DNA of 64,000 nucleotides from Paraburkholderia unamae (GCF_003268775.1 NZ_QLSU01000009.1:1-64000), one strand, 5' to 3'. Positions 35,646 through 44,585 are shown, numbered from the stretch's first letter. Program-made: numbers and translations. The notes: generated by a model not told the origin, from the sequence alone.

Positions 35646-36248
35646 CTAGCCCGGCAGGAGTTCGATCGAGGCGACGCCGAGTCCCAGGCGCCGCGTGTCT
35701 TGCGAAGCGCCGCCTTCCGAAGGCTTGGCGGGATTGGCGGGAATCAGGTCGATTTCGACGTTGCTGCCCGAAAACGCGCGGTTGGGAATCGTCAGCGTTT
35801 GCGTTTTCGCGTCTTGCGATGCGTACGCGAGTGCGCCCACCGCAATGCCGTTCACCACGACGCGCACGGACTGCACGGGATGCCGCGCATCGACGAAACC
35901 ACGCCCTTGCACGCGCAACGTCATGTTGCCGGCCGGTCTGCCGGGCAGCGTCAGGTAGAGCGAGGCGCTGTCGCCGTCGGTCCAGGTGCCCCAGCCTTCC
36001 GGATCGGACCAGCCGATGCGGGATAGCCAGGGCAGCGTGCGCGAGAAGTCGATGCGCTCGCCCGGGCGATAGGCCAGGCCGCCGTTGCCCGGCCATGTCC
36101 GGAGCTGGTGCTTCAGGTAGTACAGGTCGTATTCGCGGCTCACGGCCGGATGAAGCGCGTACCAGGCCGTCGCGCAGTACAGCGCGCCCAGCGCCAAAGC
36201 GGCGCCCGGCAGCAGCGCCCGCATTGCCGTGAAGCGGCGCGCCTTCAT
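35646..36248 (-). CDS. Membrane-anchored beta-domain protein of unknown function
   Basis: The 200-residue protein has an N-terminal hydrophobic anchor (residues 9-30, after MKARRFTAMRALL). A predicted beta-sandwich follows, with segments such as TLPGRPAGNMTLRVQGRGFV and SVRVVVNGIAVGALAYASQD that look like a carbohydrate-binding or Ig-like fold. Its start overlaps the stop of the PIG-V-like gene (ATGA). I do not recognise the family. Operon context suggests a role alongside glycan or lipid modification at the outer face of the inner membrane. Confidence 0.7.
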   Translation of the reverse strand: MKARRFTAMRALLPGAALALGALYCATAWYALHPAVSREYDLYYLKHQLRTWPGNGGLAYRPGERIDFSRTLPWLSRIGWSDPEGWGTWTDGDSASLYLTLPGRPAGNMTLRVQGRGFVDARHPVQSVRVVVNGIAVGALAYASQDAKTQTLTIPNRAFSGSNVEIDLIPANPAKPSEGGASQDTRRLGLGVASIELLPG

Positions 36249-37435
36249 GCCATGAACCAGTATTGTCCCAGCCAGGCCCGGCATGCCGCGGCCAGCAGCG
36301 CGACGCACGCGGCCAGGAGCGCGATGCGCGTTCGCGGCATGTTCTGCGTCGCGAGGCCGATCGCCAGGGGAACCGGGTAGAGCGTGAGGACATAGCGGGG
36401 AATCGAGACCACGCCCGCGGCAAGTGGAATGAAGATCCCCGTTACGAGGATGAGCGCCTCCGCGTACATGGACCGCGCCGCGAGCCAGATGCACGCCACG
36501 ATGCCGAACAGCGCCACGCTCGCGCAGTAGAGCGGATAGGTCTGAGCGCTCGTCAGCGCCGTCCATAGCTGGACGAGTGGGTTGCCCACTTCGCGATGCC
36601 AGGCGATCTGCACGTTCTTGAACGCGAACGCGTCACCCGTCGTGTGGTGCAGGAACAGCATGAACGCGGCGAGGCCGGCGGGCGCGAGCAGCATGGCGAC
36701 CCAGGCCCGATCGGTTTCGCGACGAAGAGTCAGCACGGCGCGCCAGCCGTATTGGCTGATTGCGATCGCCAGCATCGGCGCGAGGATCGTCACCCCGAGG
36801 TTGCGCGTGGCCGAGAGCGCCGCGGCGGCCATGCCCGCCATCAGCCAGCGGCCGCTGCTGGCGGCCGACACCACGGCCAGCATGAGCAGCAGGTAGAGCG
36901 CCTCGGTGTAGGCCAGCGAGAAATACAGGCTGGCCGGCGAAAAGCTCGCAAGAAGGACGACGAAGCGGGCCGTGCCCGGCGTGGTCCATCGTCCGGCGTA
37001 CTGCCTGAGCAGGAGGAGTGCGGCAAGGAAGGCCAGATTCGACACCACGTAGGCGCCGACCAGCGGCGCCGCGCCTGTGACCAGCGCGGTCCACCGTGCG
37101 AGCAGCGGGAAGAGGGGAAAGAACGCCCAGTTGGCCGCGTCGCCGTGTTGATGGGCGAACGGCGACAAAGGACCGCCTGGGCCGAAATTGGGCGCGAGGT
37201 CGTAGCCGTGGTCGATGATGGCCCGGTACCAGAGGCAATCGAATTGACACAGCAACTCGGGCACGGAGCCACGCGCGTCGAGCAGATGCGCGCCGATCAG
37301 GGTGGCGGCGACAAGCAGCAACCGGCTCGCCGCGTAGACCGCCACGACAAAAGCGAACTCGCGCACGGGCGTTGCCGCCGCCGCGCCCGGCCCTTGCGGT
37401 GCGAGCAGCAGGGTCCGCCCGTGGCCCGGCATCAT
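36245..37435 (-). CDS. PIG-V-like membrane mannosyltransferase
   Basis: The 396-residue polytopic protein has a short extracytoplasmic loop after the first helix with CQFDCLWYRAIIDHGYD. That matches the WDxxWY-HGY signature of PIG-V-type GT-C mannosyltransferases, which use polyprenyl-phosphate sugars. Eight to ten further helices follow. The start overlaps the acyltransferase stop (ATGATG) and the stop overlaps the next gene, so all three are coupled. A bacterial acceptor for this family is largely undefined; mannosylation of a lipid or envelope protein is inferred. Confidence 0.78.
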   Translation of the reverse strand: MMPGHGRTLLLAPQGPGAAAATPVREFAFVVAVYAASRLLLVAATLIGAHLLDARGSVPELLCQFDCLWYRAIIDHGYDLAPNFGPGGPLSPFAHQHGDAANWAFFPLFPLLARWTALVTGAAPLVGAYVVSNLAFLAALLLLRQYAGRWTTPGTARFVVLLASFSPASLYFSLAYTEALYLLLMLAVVSAASSGRWLMAGMAAAALSATRNLGVTILAPMLAIAISQYGWRAVLTLRRETDRAWVAMLLAPAGLAAFMLFLHHTTGDAFAFKNVQIAWHREVGNPLVQLWTALTSAQTYPLYCASVALFGIVACIWLAARSMYAEALILVTGIFIPLAAGVVSIPRYVLTLYPVPLAIGLATQNMPRTRIALLAACVALLAAACRAWLGQYWFMA

Positions 37436-38574
37436 TGCGACACGGAAGAGACGGAAGACGCGGAAGCCGCAACGGATGCGGGTTGCAGCTTGCCGTGGTA
37501 TCGGCCGCGCATTTGCAGCCACGGGCGCTCGATCACCTGGTAGCTCAGCCGCGCCACGAAAAGACACAGTGGCAGGAGCGTGACCATGACGAGCATCATG
37601 CCGACGCGCCAGTTCAGCTTCTCGAAATACGGCAGCGTGAAGTGCGCGAAGATGAAAAGCACGACGCCATGCAGCAGGTAGAACGAATAGCTCACTTCGC
37701 CAATGCTCGAGAACAGCGAGGCCGCCGGTTTCGGCAGGCTGCCGCGCCAGCACGAATAGCAGATCACGAAGCCGCCCCACATGAGCGCTTCCACCGTGCC
37801 CCAAACCGCCCAGACCGGTTGCTTGGGCACCGGAAGCTGATAGCTGGCCTTGCTGCCGAGCAAACCGAGAATCAGGACCACGGCGCATGTCGCCGCGAGT
37901 GGCCAGAGTATCGAGAGCCGGCGCTCGTGCAGCACGGGCATGCGCTTGACGAACATCGCGCACAGCATGCCGATCAGGAACTGGTCGAAGCGCCCGAGCA
38001 GCGTCGAGTAATACATGTGCGTGGCCTGCTCGGTCACGAAGTACGCCCCGCAGCGCAGCAGCACCCAGAGCGCGATCAGGCGGATCAGCCAGCCGGCGCC
38101 GTACTGGATCGCAAAGCGGGCCAGGTACGGAAACACCATGTAGAAGGTGAATTCGATCGAAATGGACCACGCCGCGCCGGTAATGAACGAGTTCGACGTG
38201 GGCGCTTCGCCGAGATTGGAGAACAGCAAATAGAAAAGATCGGCGGGGCGGAACGCGTCGCGGCCCACCGACGTGGCCACGACGTACATCACCACGAACA
38301 GCGGGAAAATGCGCAGGAGACGATTGCGCATGAACGGCGCCCATTCGATGTCCGGCGCCGCGAGCGCGATGTTCATGAACAGGAAGCCGGACAGCACGAA
38401 GAACAGCCCGACGCCGGTGTGCCCCTCCACGAGCCAGCCCGCCCAGAACGCGCCCGGAAAGGCGTGCCAGTGTCCGTAGAAGACGTGGAATGCGTGATAG
38501 AGAAAGACGAGGAGCGCGGCGCTCCCACGCAACTGATCCAGGCGGGGATCGTACGAAAAATTAACTGAGCGCAT
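37432..38574 (-). CDS. Acyltransferase 3 family membrane protein
   Basis: The 380-residue integral membrane protein begins YDPRLDQLRGSAALLVFLYH and contains GHTGVGLFFVLSGFLFMNIA, the two family hallmarks. About ten membrane helices follow, ending in a Ser/Ala tail. It is only distantly similar to the acyltransferase at 33.6 kb. It leads the three-gene operon and lies downstream of a perfect CRP-type box. It probably acylates a surface glycan. Confidence 0.9.
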   Translation of the reverse strand: MRSVNFSYDPRLDQLRGSAALLVFLYHAFHVFYGHWHAFPGAFWAGWLVEGHTGVGLFFVLSGFLFMNIALAAPDIEWAPFMRNRLLRIFPLFVVMYVVATSVGRDAFRPADLFYLLFSNLGEAPTSNSFITGAAWSISIEFTFYMVFPYLARFAIQYGAGWLIRLIALWVLLRCGAYFVTEQATHMYYSTLLGRFDQFLIGMLCAMFVKRMPVLHERRLSILWPLAATCAVVLILGLLGSKASYQLPVPKQPVWAVWGTVEALMWGGFVICYSCWRGSLPKPAASLFSSIGEVSYSFYLLHGVVLFIFAHFTLPYFEKLNWRVGMMLVMVTLLPLCLFVARLSYQVIERPWLQMRGRYHGKLQPASVAASASSVSSVSQ

Positions 38575-38720
38575 GCAATCGTGGATTCAGGACGGCGATT
38601 TCACGCGCCGTCGGCAATGGCGGCCGGGTGCCGGTGCATCGATGCACGGCATCGTGACGGATTTCGGGCTGTATTCGGACTCTATGGGGCCGTAGGTTAG
38701 CGCCCGGGCATGCGCGAAGA

Positions 38721-38736
38721 TGTGATCGCCGTCACA
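38721..38736 (-). promoter_or_regulatory. Perfect CRP-type box upstream of the acyltransferase/mannosyltransferase operon
   Basis: TGTGA-TCGCCG-TCACA lies between this operon's start and the 3' end of the next gene upstream, so only the acyltransferase operon can be its target. On the minus strand TAACCT (38699-38694) keeps the most conserved -10 positions at class II spacing, with a start near 38687. That leaves a leader of about 110 bases. Confidence 0.7.
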
Positions 38737-38749
38737 TTTTGCCGGTGCG

Positions 38750-40174
38750 TCAGTCGTCGTTAGCGCCCGCTGTCGCGGCATCCTGCTCCATTTCCGCGCG
38801 CAGCCGCGCCATCTCCTCGGCAATCGCCCGCGCGAGCTTCGCGCAGGTGAGCGGCGCCGATCCTTCCGCCTTGTTGTTCGTCGTGATGAGCACGGGCTGG
38901 CCCGCGATCGCGTAGCGCGCGGCCAGTTCGGCGAGCGTGTCGCGGGTGTGCGGGTCTTCGTCCACGAGCTTGTCGAACGGCTCGTAGCGCGCTTTGGCCT
39001 GCTCGTACTTGAAGCCGCTGTGCAGGCTCCAGCGCACGATCAGCGGGCCGGCCGGGGCTTCGCCGTCCATCAGGGCGAGCGCCGCGGCCTGGCGCAGCGG
39101 GTCCGGCATGCGCGCGTGCAGACCCACGCAGTAGCGCACGCCCGCCGCGCGCAGCGTGCGTACGAAGCGCGGCGTGAGCAGGATTGCGTCGCGAATTTCG
39201 ACGGCGTAGCAGGGGCCGTCGCGGGCCTCGGATGCTCCGGTCGTTTCGGTAGGCTTGGGCAGCGGCGGCAGGGCGGCGAGAAATGCGGCGAGGCGCTCGA
39301 CGAAGGCGGCCGGGTCGGCCAGCAGTTGATCGGGCAGCGGCGGAAACTGGAACACGAGCGCACCCGCCTTGTTGCCGAGCCCCGCGAGACACGGTTCGAC
39401 GAATTCGCGCGCGGCCAGCTCCGCATTGAGGAAGCAGGGGTTCGCCGAAACGGGCTCGCCGCGATCGCCGCGCACGCTGGCGTCGGTGACGAGGGCGGGC
39501 GCCTTGACGATGAAGCGGAAGTGCTCGGGCGCCTGCTGCGCGTAGCGCAGGTAGTCGGTGACGGTGAGCGGCGCGTAGAACGAGCGGTCGATGCTCACCG
39601 AGCGCAGCAACGGATGCGCGCCGTAGGCCGCAAGGCCGTCGCGGGCCAGTTTGGACTGGCTGTAGTCGTCGCCGTAGACGATGCCGCGCCAGCCCGGAAA
39701 CGACCACGACGAGGTGCCGAGGCGCACGCTCGCGGGCAGTTGCGCGGCGAGGTCGAGCGTTTCCTGCGTGGCCACGGCGGGCAACACGCCACGGCCGCGG
39801 CGTTTGGGCGGCGCGCCGGGCTCGGCTTGCTTCGGCGGTTTCGAACGCGGTGCGCCGGGGGCGCGCGGGTTGTCCTCGCCTTGCTCGGGTGCTTCGATTT
39901 CGGCGTCGTTGATGTTGTCTTCGGCGGCGGCGGCGCGGGCGGGGCGCTTCGCGGCAGCGGGCCTGGGCGCGCTCGCGGGCGCGGTGAAGCCGAACAGGTC
40001 GGGCTGAGGCTCGGCGCGGGGCGCGGCTTTCGGCGCGGTGCGGCGCGCGGCCTCGCGGGCGGCCTGGTGAGCGTTCTCGCGGGCACCTTCGCCGGGCGCA
40101 TCGAGCGGCCTCGTGCTGCGTGCTTCATCCGAGGCGGCGCCGAACAGGTCGTGGCCGTCGTCGCGTTCGTTCAT
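38750..40174 (-). CDS. DUF72 (YecE-type) protein with long N-terminal extension
   Basis: The protein has 474 residues. The DUF72 TIM-barrel-like domain starts near residue 150 (SVRLGTSSWSFPGWRGIVYG, then FRFIVKAPALVTD) and runs to the C-terminus. Before it is a disordered Ala/Pro/Arg-rich extension. This contains two DLFG motifs, one as QPDLF, close to the QL(S/D)LF consensus for binding the replication clamp. DUF72 proteins have no settled function. The gene is 118 bases downstream of cfa on the same strand and could be co-transcribed. Confidence 0.85.
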   Translation of the reverse strand: MNERDDGHDLFGAASDEARSTRPLDAPGEGARENAHQAAREAARRTAPKAAPRAEPQPDLFGFTAPASAPRPAAAKRPARAAAAEDNINDAEIEAPEQGEDNPRAPGAPRSKPPKQAEPGAPPKRRGRGVLPAVATQETLDLAAQLPASVRLGTSSWSFPGWRGIVYGDDYSQSKLARDGLAAYGAHPLLRSVSIDRSFYAPLTVTDYLRYAQQAPEHFRFIVKAPALVTDASVRGDRGEPVSANPCFLNAELAAREFVEPCLAGLGNKAGALVFQFPPLPDQLLADPAAFVERLAAFLAALPPLPKPTETTGASEARDGPCYAVEIRDAILLTPRFVRTLRAAGVRYCVGLHARMPDPLRQAAALALMDGEAPAGPLIVRWSLHSGFKYEQAKARYEPFDKLVDEDPHTRDTLAELAARYAIAGQPVLITTNNKAEGSAPLTCAKLARAIAEEMARLRAEMEQDAATAGANDD

Positions 40175-40292
40175 GCGGTTGCGTCGCGCAGTGGCGTCAT
40201 TAATGGCGGTCGTGGGGCGAAGCCGCCCGCCTGACAGGCGACGCGGGCGCAACGGCGGCGCGGCGGGCCATGCCCTTGCGCCGCCGCCTGCC

Positions 40293-41507
40293 TCAGAGCG
40301 GCTTCTCGTACATATACCGGCGCGACCACGGCAGCGTTTTTGCGCTGCGGCCGGCCTTGCGGCAGACGATCTGGAAGATCGACACGTCGTCGTGCTCGAA
40401 CGCGTACGCGCAACCCGCCAGATAAACGCGCCAGATGCGGAACTTCTCGTCGTCGACGAGCTTTTTCGCCTCTTCGGCACGCGCCTCGAAATTCTCCGCC
40501 CAGATATCGAGCGTGTGCGCATAGTGACGGCGCAGGCTCTCCACGTCAACCGCTTCGAGGCCGCCGCGCTGCGCCGCTTCGAGCGCCAGGCCAATGTGCG
40601 GCAGTTCGCCGTCGGGGAACACGTAGCGGTCGATGAACTCGCCGCCGCCGAGCGGCGCTTCGCCCGATTCGGCGTCCGACGAGGTGATGCCGTGGTTCAT
40701 GGCGACGCCGTCGTCGGCGAGCAGGTCGTGCACCTTGCGAAAGTAGCCCGGCAGATTCTTGCGCCCGACGTGCTCGAACATCCCCACGCTCGTGATGCGG
40801 TCGAACTGGCCTTGTATGTCGCGATAGTCCTGGAGGCGGATCTCGATGCGCTGGTCGAGCCCGGCGGCCCTCACGCGCGCCGTGGCGAGATCGAACTGGT
40901 TCTGCGAGAGCGTGACGCCCACGCAGCGCGCGCCGAACTTCTGCGCCGCGCGCAGCACGAGCGCGCCCCAGCCGCAGCCGATGTCGAGCAGCGTATGCCC
41001 CGGCTGCACCTGGATCTTCGTGAGGATGTGGTCGATCTTCTTCAACTGCGCGGTGGCGAGGTCTTCGTCGCCGTTCTCGAAGTAGGCGCACGAATAGACC
41101 ATGTTCTCGTCGAGCCACAGCTTGTAGAACTCGTTCGAGACGTCGTAGTGGTACTGGATGGCCTGCCTGTCCGTGGACTTCGAGTGCGTGAAATAGCGGC
41201 GCACGCGGGCGAGCTTGCCGGCGCTCGTGACGGTATTGCGCGCGAGCGAGTAGCTGATGTTGATGATGTCGGCGAGCTTGCCTTCGATGTCGATCTTGCC
41301 CTTCACGTAGGCTTCGCCGAGATTGTCGAGGCTCGGCTCCAGCAGCAGCGGCAGGGCGGCGGCGCTATTGACCTTGAGCGTGACCTGCGGCGCGGCGAAG
41401 TGCCCGAAATCGTATTGCTGGCCGCTCCAGAGCACGAGACGGGCGGGCAGATTGGCCTTGTTGCGCACTTCCTCTACCCATTGCGCGAGTTTCTTCTCCC
41501 AGAACAT
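40293..41507 (-). CDS. cfa: Cyclopropane-fatty-acyl-phospholipid synthase
   Basis: The 404-residue SAM-dependent enzyme adds a methylene bridge to unsaturated acyl chains of membrane phospholipids, often in stationary phase or acid. It shows QYHYDVSNEFYKLWLDENMV with CAYFENG, the SAM motif LLDIGCGWGALVLRAA and VGMFEHVGRKNLPGYF. The ATG at 41507 follows GGGAGAG at six bases; an upstream frame extension lacks such a site. Confidence 0.95.
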   Translation of the reverse strand: MFWEKKLAQWVEEVRNKANLPARLVLWSGQQYDFGHFAAPQVTLKVNSAAALPLLLEPSLDNLGEAYVKGKIDIEGKLADIINISYSLARNTVTSAGKLARVRRYFTHSKSTDRQAIQYHYDVSNEFYKLWLDENMVYSCAYFENGDEDLATAQLKKIDHILTKIQVQPGHTLLDIGCGWGALVLRAAQKFGARCVGVTLSQNQFDLATARVRAAGLDQRIEIRLQDYRDIQGQFDRITSVGMFEHVGRKNLPGYFRKVHDLLADDGVAMNHGITSSDAESGEAPLGGGEFIDRYVFPDGELPHIGLALEAAQRGGLEAVDVESLRRHYAHTLDIWAENFEARAEEAKKLVDDEKFRIWRVYLAGCAYAFEHDDVSIFQIVCRKAGRSAKTLPWSRRYMYEKPL

Positions 41508-41725
41508 GCGTTTCTCTCCCTGTCGAATGAACGGTTCCAGACCCACGACAAAAGCGAATTGCGATGCGTGCCAGAGGCGGCGAGACAAAAAAACCGGCGG
41601 CGCGGCGGCGAGGGGCTGCGCCGCGCGCGCGTGTTGCCAATCAAGCGGGTGATGCGGGTGATGCGAGTGCAGCAGATAAAACCGTTACGGTAAAACAACC
41701 AGGGCGCAGCCGCGCGCGAACGCGC
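41508..41725. other. pdxH-cfa spacer
   Basis: On the minus strand a GC-rich hairpin region is followed by seven T residues (complement of 41587-41593), a likely terminator or attenuator for the upstream pdxH transcript. A perfect ACCGT-T-ACGGT palindrome is at 41681-41691. Confidence 0.45.
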
Positions 41726-42367
41726 TCAAGGCGCGAGCCGCTCGATGCGCCAGGCCGCGGCGCTGCTCGCGCGCGTATAGCGGATGCGGTCGTGCAGCCG
41801 CGAGGGCCGGCCCTGCCAGAATTCGATGGCGTCCGGCACGAGCCGGTAGCCGCCCCAGTGCGGCGGGCGCGGCGGGTGCTCGCCGTACTGCGCTGTGACT
41901 TCCTGTTCGCGCGCTTCGAGCTGTGCGCGGCCGGCGATCACGCTGCTCTGCTCCGAGGCCCACGCGCCAATGCGCGAGCCGAGCGGGCGCGAGTTGAAGT
42001 AGGCGTCGCTTTCCTCGGCGCTCGTGAGTTCGACCTTGCCTTCGATACGCACCTGACGCTCCAGCTCGATCCAGTGAAAGAGCAGCGCCGCGTGCGGATT
42101 GGCGGTGAGCTCGCGCCCCTTGCGGCTTTCGTAGTTCGTGAAGAACACGAAGCCGCGCTCGTCCACGCCCTTGATGAGCAGGATGCGAGCGGCGGGGCGG
42201 CCTTGCGCGTCGACGGTCGCCACCGTCATGGCGTTGGGCTCGGGCAGCTTCGCGTCGAGCGCCTGGGCGAACCAGGTCTGGAACTGGCGGATCGGATCGG
42301 GATTGACGTCGGCGGCGTCGAGCGAGCCGAGCGAGTAGTTCTTGCGGAGATCGGCGAGGGAGGTCAT
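41726..42367 (-). CDS. pdxH: Pyridoxamine 5'-phosphate oxidase
   Basis: The 213-residue FMN enzyme makes pyridoxal phosphate in the final step of vitamin B6 synthesis and salvage. It has RKNYSLGSLDAADVNPDPI at the N-terminus, FVFFTNYESRKGRELTANPH in the FMN site and the C-terminal WGGYRLVPDAIEFWQGRPSR signature. The start has only a weak ribosome site. It is of normal length and monocistronic apart from possible read-through into cfa. Confidence 0.96.
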   Translation of the reverse strand: MTSLADLRKNYSLGSLDAADVNPDPIRQFQTWFAQALDAKLPEPNAMTVATVDAQGRPAARILLIKGVDERGFVFFTNYESRKGRELTANPHAALLFHWIELERQVRIEGKVELTSAEESDAYFNSRPLGSRIGAWASEQSSVIAGRAQLEAREQEVTAQYGEHPPRPPHWGGYRLVPDAIEFWQGRPSRLHDRIRYTRASSAAAWRIERLAP

Positions 42368-42603
42368 CTTTTATGCAGACGCTTCATTGCGGACAAGTAT
42401 AAGGGAGAGGCGGCAATCAGGTTGCGAGCGCGCGGCGCACGGGCGGCAAGCCCTGCAAGTACGCACCGGTTCGCGGTGTTCGGCTCGCGAAGCGGGGCGG
42501 CGCCAGGTCCTGCTTCACGCGATCAGGCAAAATACGGGTCTTGCCAGGACCGTGAGCGCCGTGTGGAAGCGCTCCCTGGTCCGCTTACCGATTGCCTACC
42601 GTC

Positions 42604-43479
42604 ATGTCCAGTATCCCGAATTCCCCTGTTGCCGCCGGCTCCGTCGATCTTACCGCGAGCCCCGCCGCCGATGTTGCCGACCGGGCCCGCCGATTCGGCG
42701 GAATCGCGCGGCTTTATGGCGCACCCGCGCTCGATGCGTTCGAGCGCGCCCATGTGGCCGTGATCGGCATTGGCGGCGTGGGCTCGTGGGTTGCCGAGGC
42801 GCTCGCGCGCAGCGCGATCGGCAAGCTCACCTTGATCGACCTCGACAACGTGGCCGAGAGCAACACCAACCGCCAGATCCATGCGCTCGACGGCAACTAC
42901 GGCAAGCCCAAGGTCGAGGCCATGGCCGAGCGCATCAAGCTTATCGACCCGGCCTGCGAAGTGCGCCTCGTCGAGGATTTTGTCGAACCCTCGAACTTCG
43001 CCGAGCTGCTGGGCGGCGGCTTCGACTACGTGATCGACGCCATCGACAGCGTGCGCACCAAGACCGCGCTGATCGCCTGGTGCGTCGAGCATCGCGTGCC
43101 GCTCATCACGGTGGGCGGCGCGGGCGGGCAGCTCGATCCCACGCGCATTCGCATCGACGACCTCGCGCTCACGATCCAGGACCCGCTGCTTTCCAAGGTG
43201 CGCGGCCAGTTGCGCAAGCAGCACGGCTTTCCGCGCGGGCCGAAGGCCAGGTTCAAGGTGAGCGCCGTGTATTCGGACGAGCCGCTCATCTATCCCGAAG
43301 CGGCCGTGTGCGATATCGACGCCGAGGCCGAGCACGTGAGCACGTCGCCGGGACATCACGGCCCGGTGGGGCTCAATTGCGCGGGCTTCGGGTCGAGCGT
43401 ATGCGTGACCGCAAGCTTTGGCTTCGCCGCCGCCGCGTATGTGTTGCGCGCGCTGGCGCATCGGGCGACGACCGGCTGA
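42604..43479 (+). CDS. tcdA: tRNA threonylcarbamoyladenosine dehydratase
   Basis: The 291-residue E1-like enzyme (also CsdL/YgdL) uses ATP to cyclise the t6A37 base of tRNA to ct6A. The adenylate-forming domain has HVAVIGIGGVGSWVAEALAR, TLIDLDNVAESNTNRQIHAL and PLITVGGAGGQLDPTRI. The ATG at 42604 is preferred; a TTG four codons upstream is possible. It is followed by a strong terminator. Confidence 0.93.
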   Translation: MSSIPNSPVAAGSVDLTASPAADVADRARRFGGIARLYGAPALDAFERAHVAVIGIGGVGSWVAEALARSAIGKLTLIDLDNVAESNTNRQIHALDGNYGKPKVEAMAERIKLIDPACEVRLVEDFVEPSNFAELLGGGFDYVIDAIDSVRTKTALIAWCVEHRVPLITVGGAGGQLDPTRIRIDDLALTIQDPLLSKVRGQLRKQHGFPRGPKARFKVSAVYSDEPLIYPEAAVCDIDAEAEHVSTSPGHHGPVGLNCAGFGSSVCVTASFGFAAAAYVLRALAHRATTG

Positions 43480-43506
43480 CCCCGCGCGGGATCGCATCGG
43501 CGAAAA

Positions 43507-43545
43507 AAAACGCACGGCCCGTGAAGGCCGTGCGTTTTGCTTTTT
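43507..43545. terminator. Bidirectional terminator between tcdA and cnoX
   Basis: A 13-bp stem (43507-43519 with 43526-43538) is flanked by A-runs on the left and T-runs on the right, so it can end both convergent transcripts. Confidence 0.9.
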
Positions 43546-43592
43546 TGGGCGCTGAATCGAAGCCGAATCGGGCAGATTCGCGCCGCGTGCGA

Positions 43593-44441
43593 TCAGTTCA
43601 ACGCTGAACTCAGCTTGCGCCGCCACTCGCTCACGAGCTGCGGCTGGTGTGCCGCGAGATCGAACACGGAAAGCATGGTCTTGCGGCCGATGTCGTCGCG
43701 AAACGCGCGGTCGCGCTTGACGATCTCCAGCAGGTGCTCCAGTGCCCCCGCATACTTGCGCCGGGCGATCAGCGCGTTCGCCAGATCGAAGCGCGCTTCG
43801 AGGTCGCCGGCGTTGGCGGCCACCTGGGCTTCGAGCGCGTCGGTGGGCGGCAGGTCGGCGGCGGCGTCGAGCGCGTCCAGGCGCGTCTTGAGCGCGTTGA
43901 AGCGCGCGTCGATGCCCTGCGTGGTCTTGGGCGAAAGCAGCTCGACTTCCTTTTGCGCGTCGTCGGCGCGGTTGTCGGCGAGCAGCATCTCGATCAGGTC
44001 CATGCGCACTTCGTCGTTGCCCGGATCGAAGGCGAGCGCGGCCTGTAGCGCCTCGTAGGCTTCGTCGCGGCGGCCATCGGCGAGCGCTTCCTGGGCCGCG
44101 CGGCGCGCGGCGTCGGCGCCATCGGGAATCAGGCCGTCGAGGAACTGGCGCAACTGGCCTTCGGGCAGCACGCCGATGAACTGGTCGACAGCCTGGCGAT
44201 CGGCGAACGCCACGACGTGCGGAATGCTGCGCACGTTGAAGTGCGCGGCCAGTTCCTGGTTCTCGTCGACATTCACCTTCACGAGCTTCCATTTGCCCGC
44301 GTACTCGGTTTCGAGCTTTTCGAGCATCGGCCCGAGCGTCTTGCACGGGCCGCACCAGGGCGCCCAGAAGTCGACCAGCACCGGCGCGAGCGCCGACGCT
44401 TCGATCACGTCTTTTTCGAAAGTGGCGAGAGTGGTGTCCAT
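43593..44441 (-). CDS. cnoX: Thioredoxin-TPR chaperone of the CnoX/YbbN type
   Basis: The 282-residue protein has an N-terminal thioredoxin domain with an intact active site WCGPC (near 30-34). TPR-like helical repeats follow to the end (EALADGRRDEAYEALQAALA and LANALIARRKYAGALEHLLE). E. coli CnoX lacks the CXXC pair, whereas this form keeps it and may be redox-active. It protects proteins from oxidative aggregation and passes them to GroEL in E. coli. AGGA lies six bases before the ATG. Confidence 0.88.
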   Translation of the reverse strand: MDTTLATFEKDVIEASALAPVLVDFWAPWCGPCKTLGPMLEKLETEYAGKWKLVKVNVDENQELAAHFNVRSIPHVVAFADRQAVDQFIGVLPEGQLRQFLDGLIPDGADAARRAAQEALADGRRDEAYEALQAALAFDPGNDEVRMDLIEMLLADNRADDAQKEVELLSPKTTQGIDARFNALKTRLDALDAAADLPPTDALEAQVAANAGDLEARFDLANALIARRKYAGALEHLLEIVKRDRAFRDDIGRKTMLSVFDLAAHQPQLVSEWRRKLSSALN

Positions 44442-44512
44442 TGCGTCCTCGTTTGGGATATCCGTTACGTCGCTAGTTGGGGACGAAACGCGCGGGTTTC
44501 AATTGGTATTGA

Positions 44513-44546
44513 CCGGTTTCAACCGCTTGAAATCGCTTGAAACCGG
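44513..44546. repeat. Inverted repeat between the pirin and cnoX genes
   Basis: Arms CCGGTTTCAA and TTGAAACCGG flank a 14-base loop that itself carries a further GCTTGAAA copy. No T-run follows on either strand, so a processing or operator site is as likely as a terminator. Confidence 0.6.
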
Positions 44547-44585
44547 CCGCGGCGCGCGTGTTTCCTTTGCGCTGGCTTCGCCCGA

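Noticed and set aside
36245..38344. Apparent 699-residue fusion ending in the PIG-V-like protein
   Set aside because: The N-terminal half is an out-of-frame reading of the acyltransferase gene; the real gene starts at 37435.
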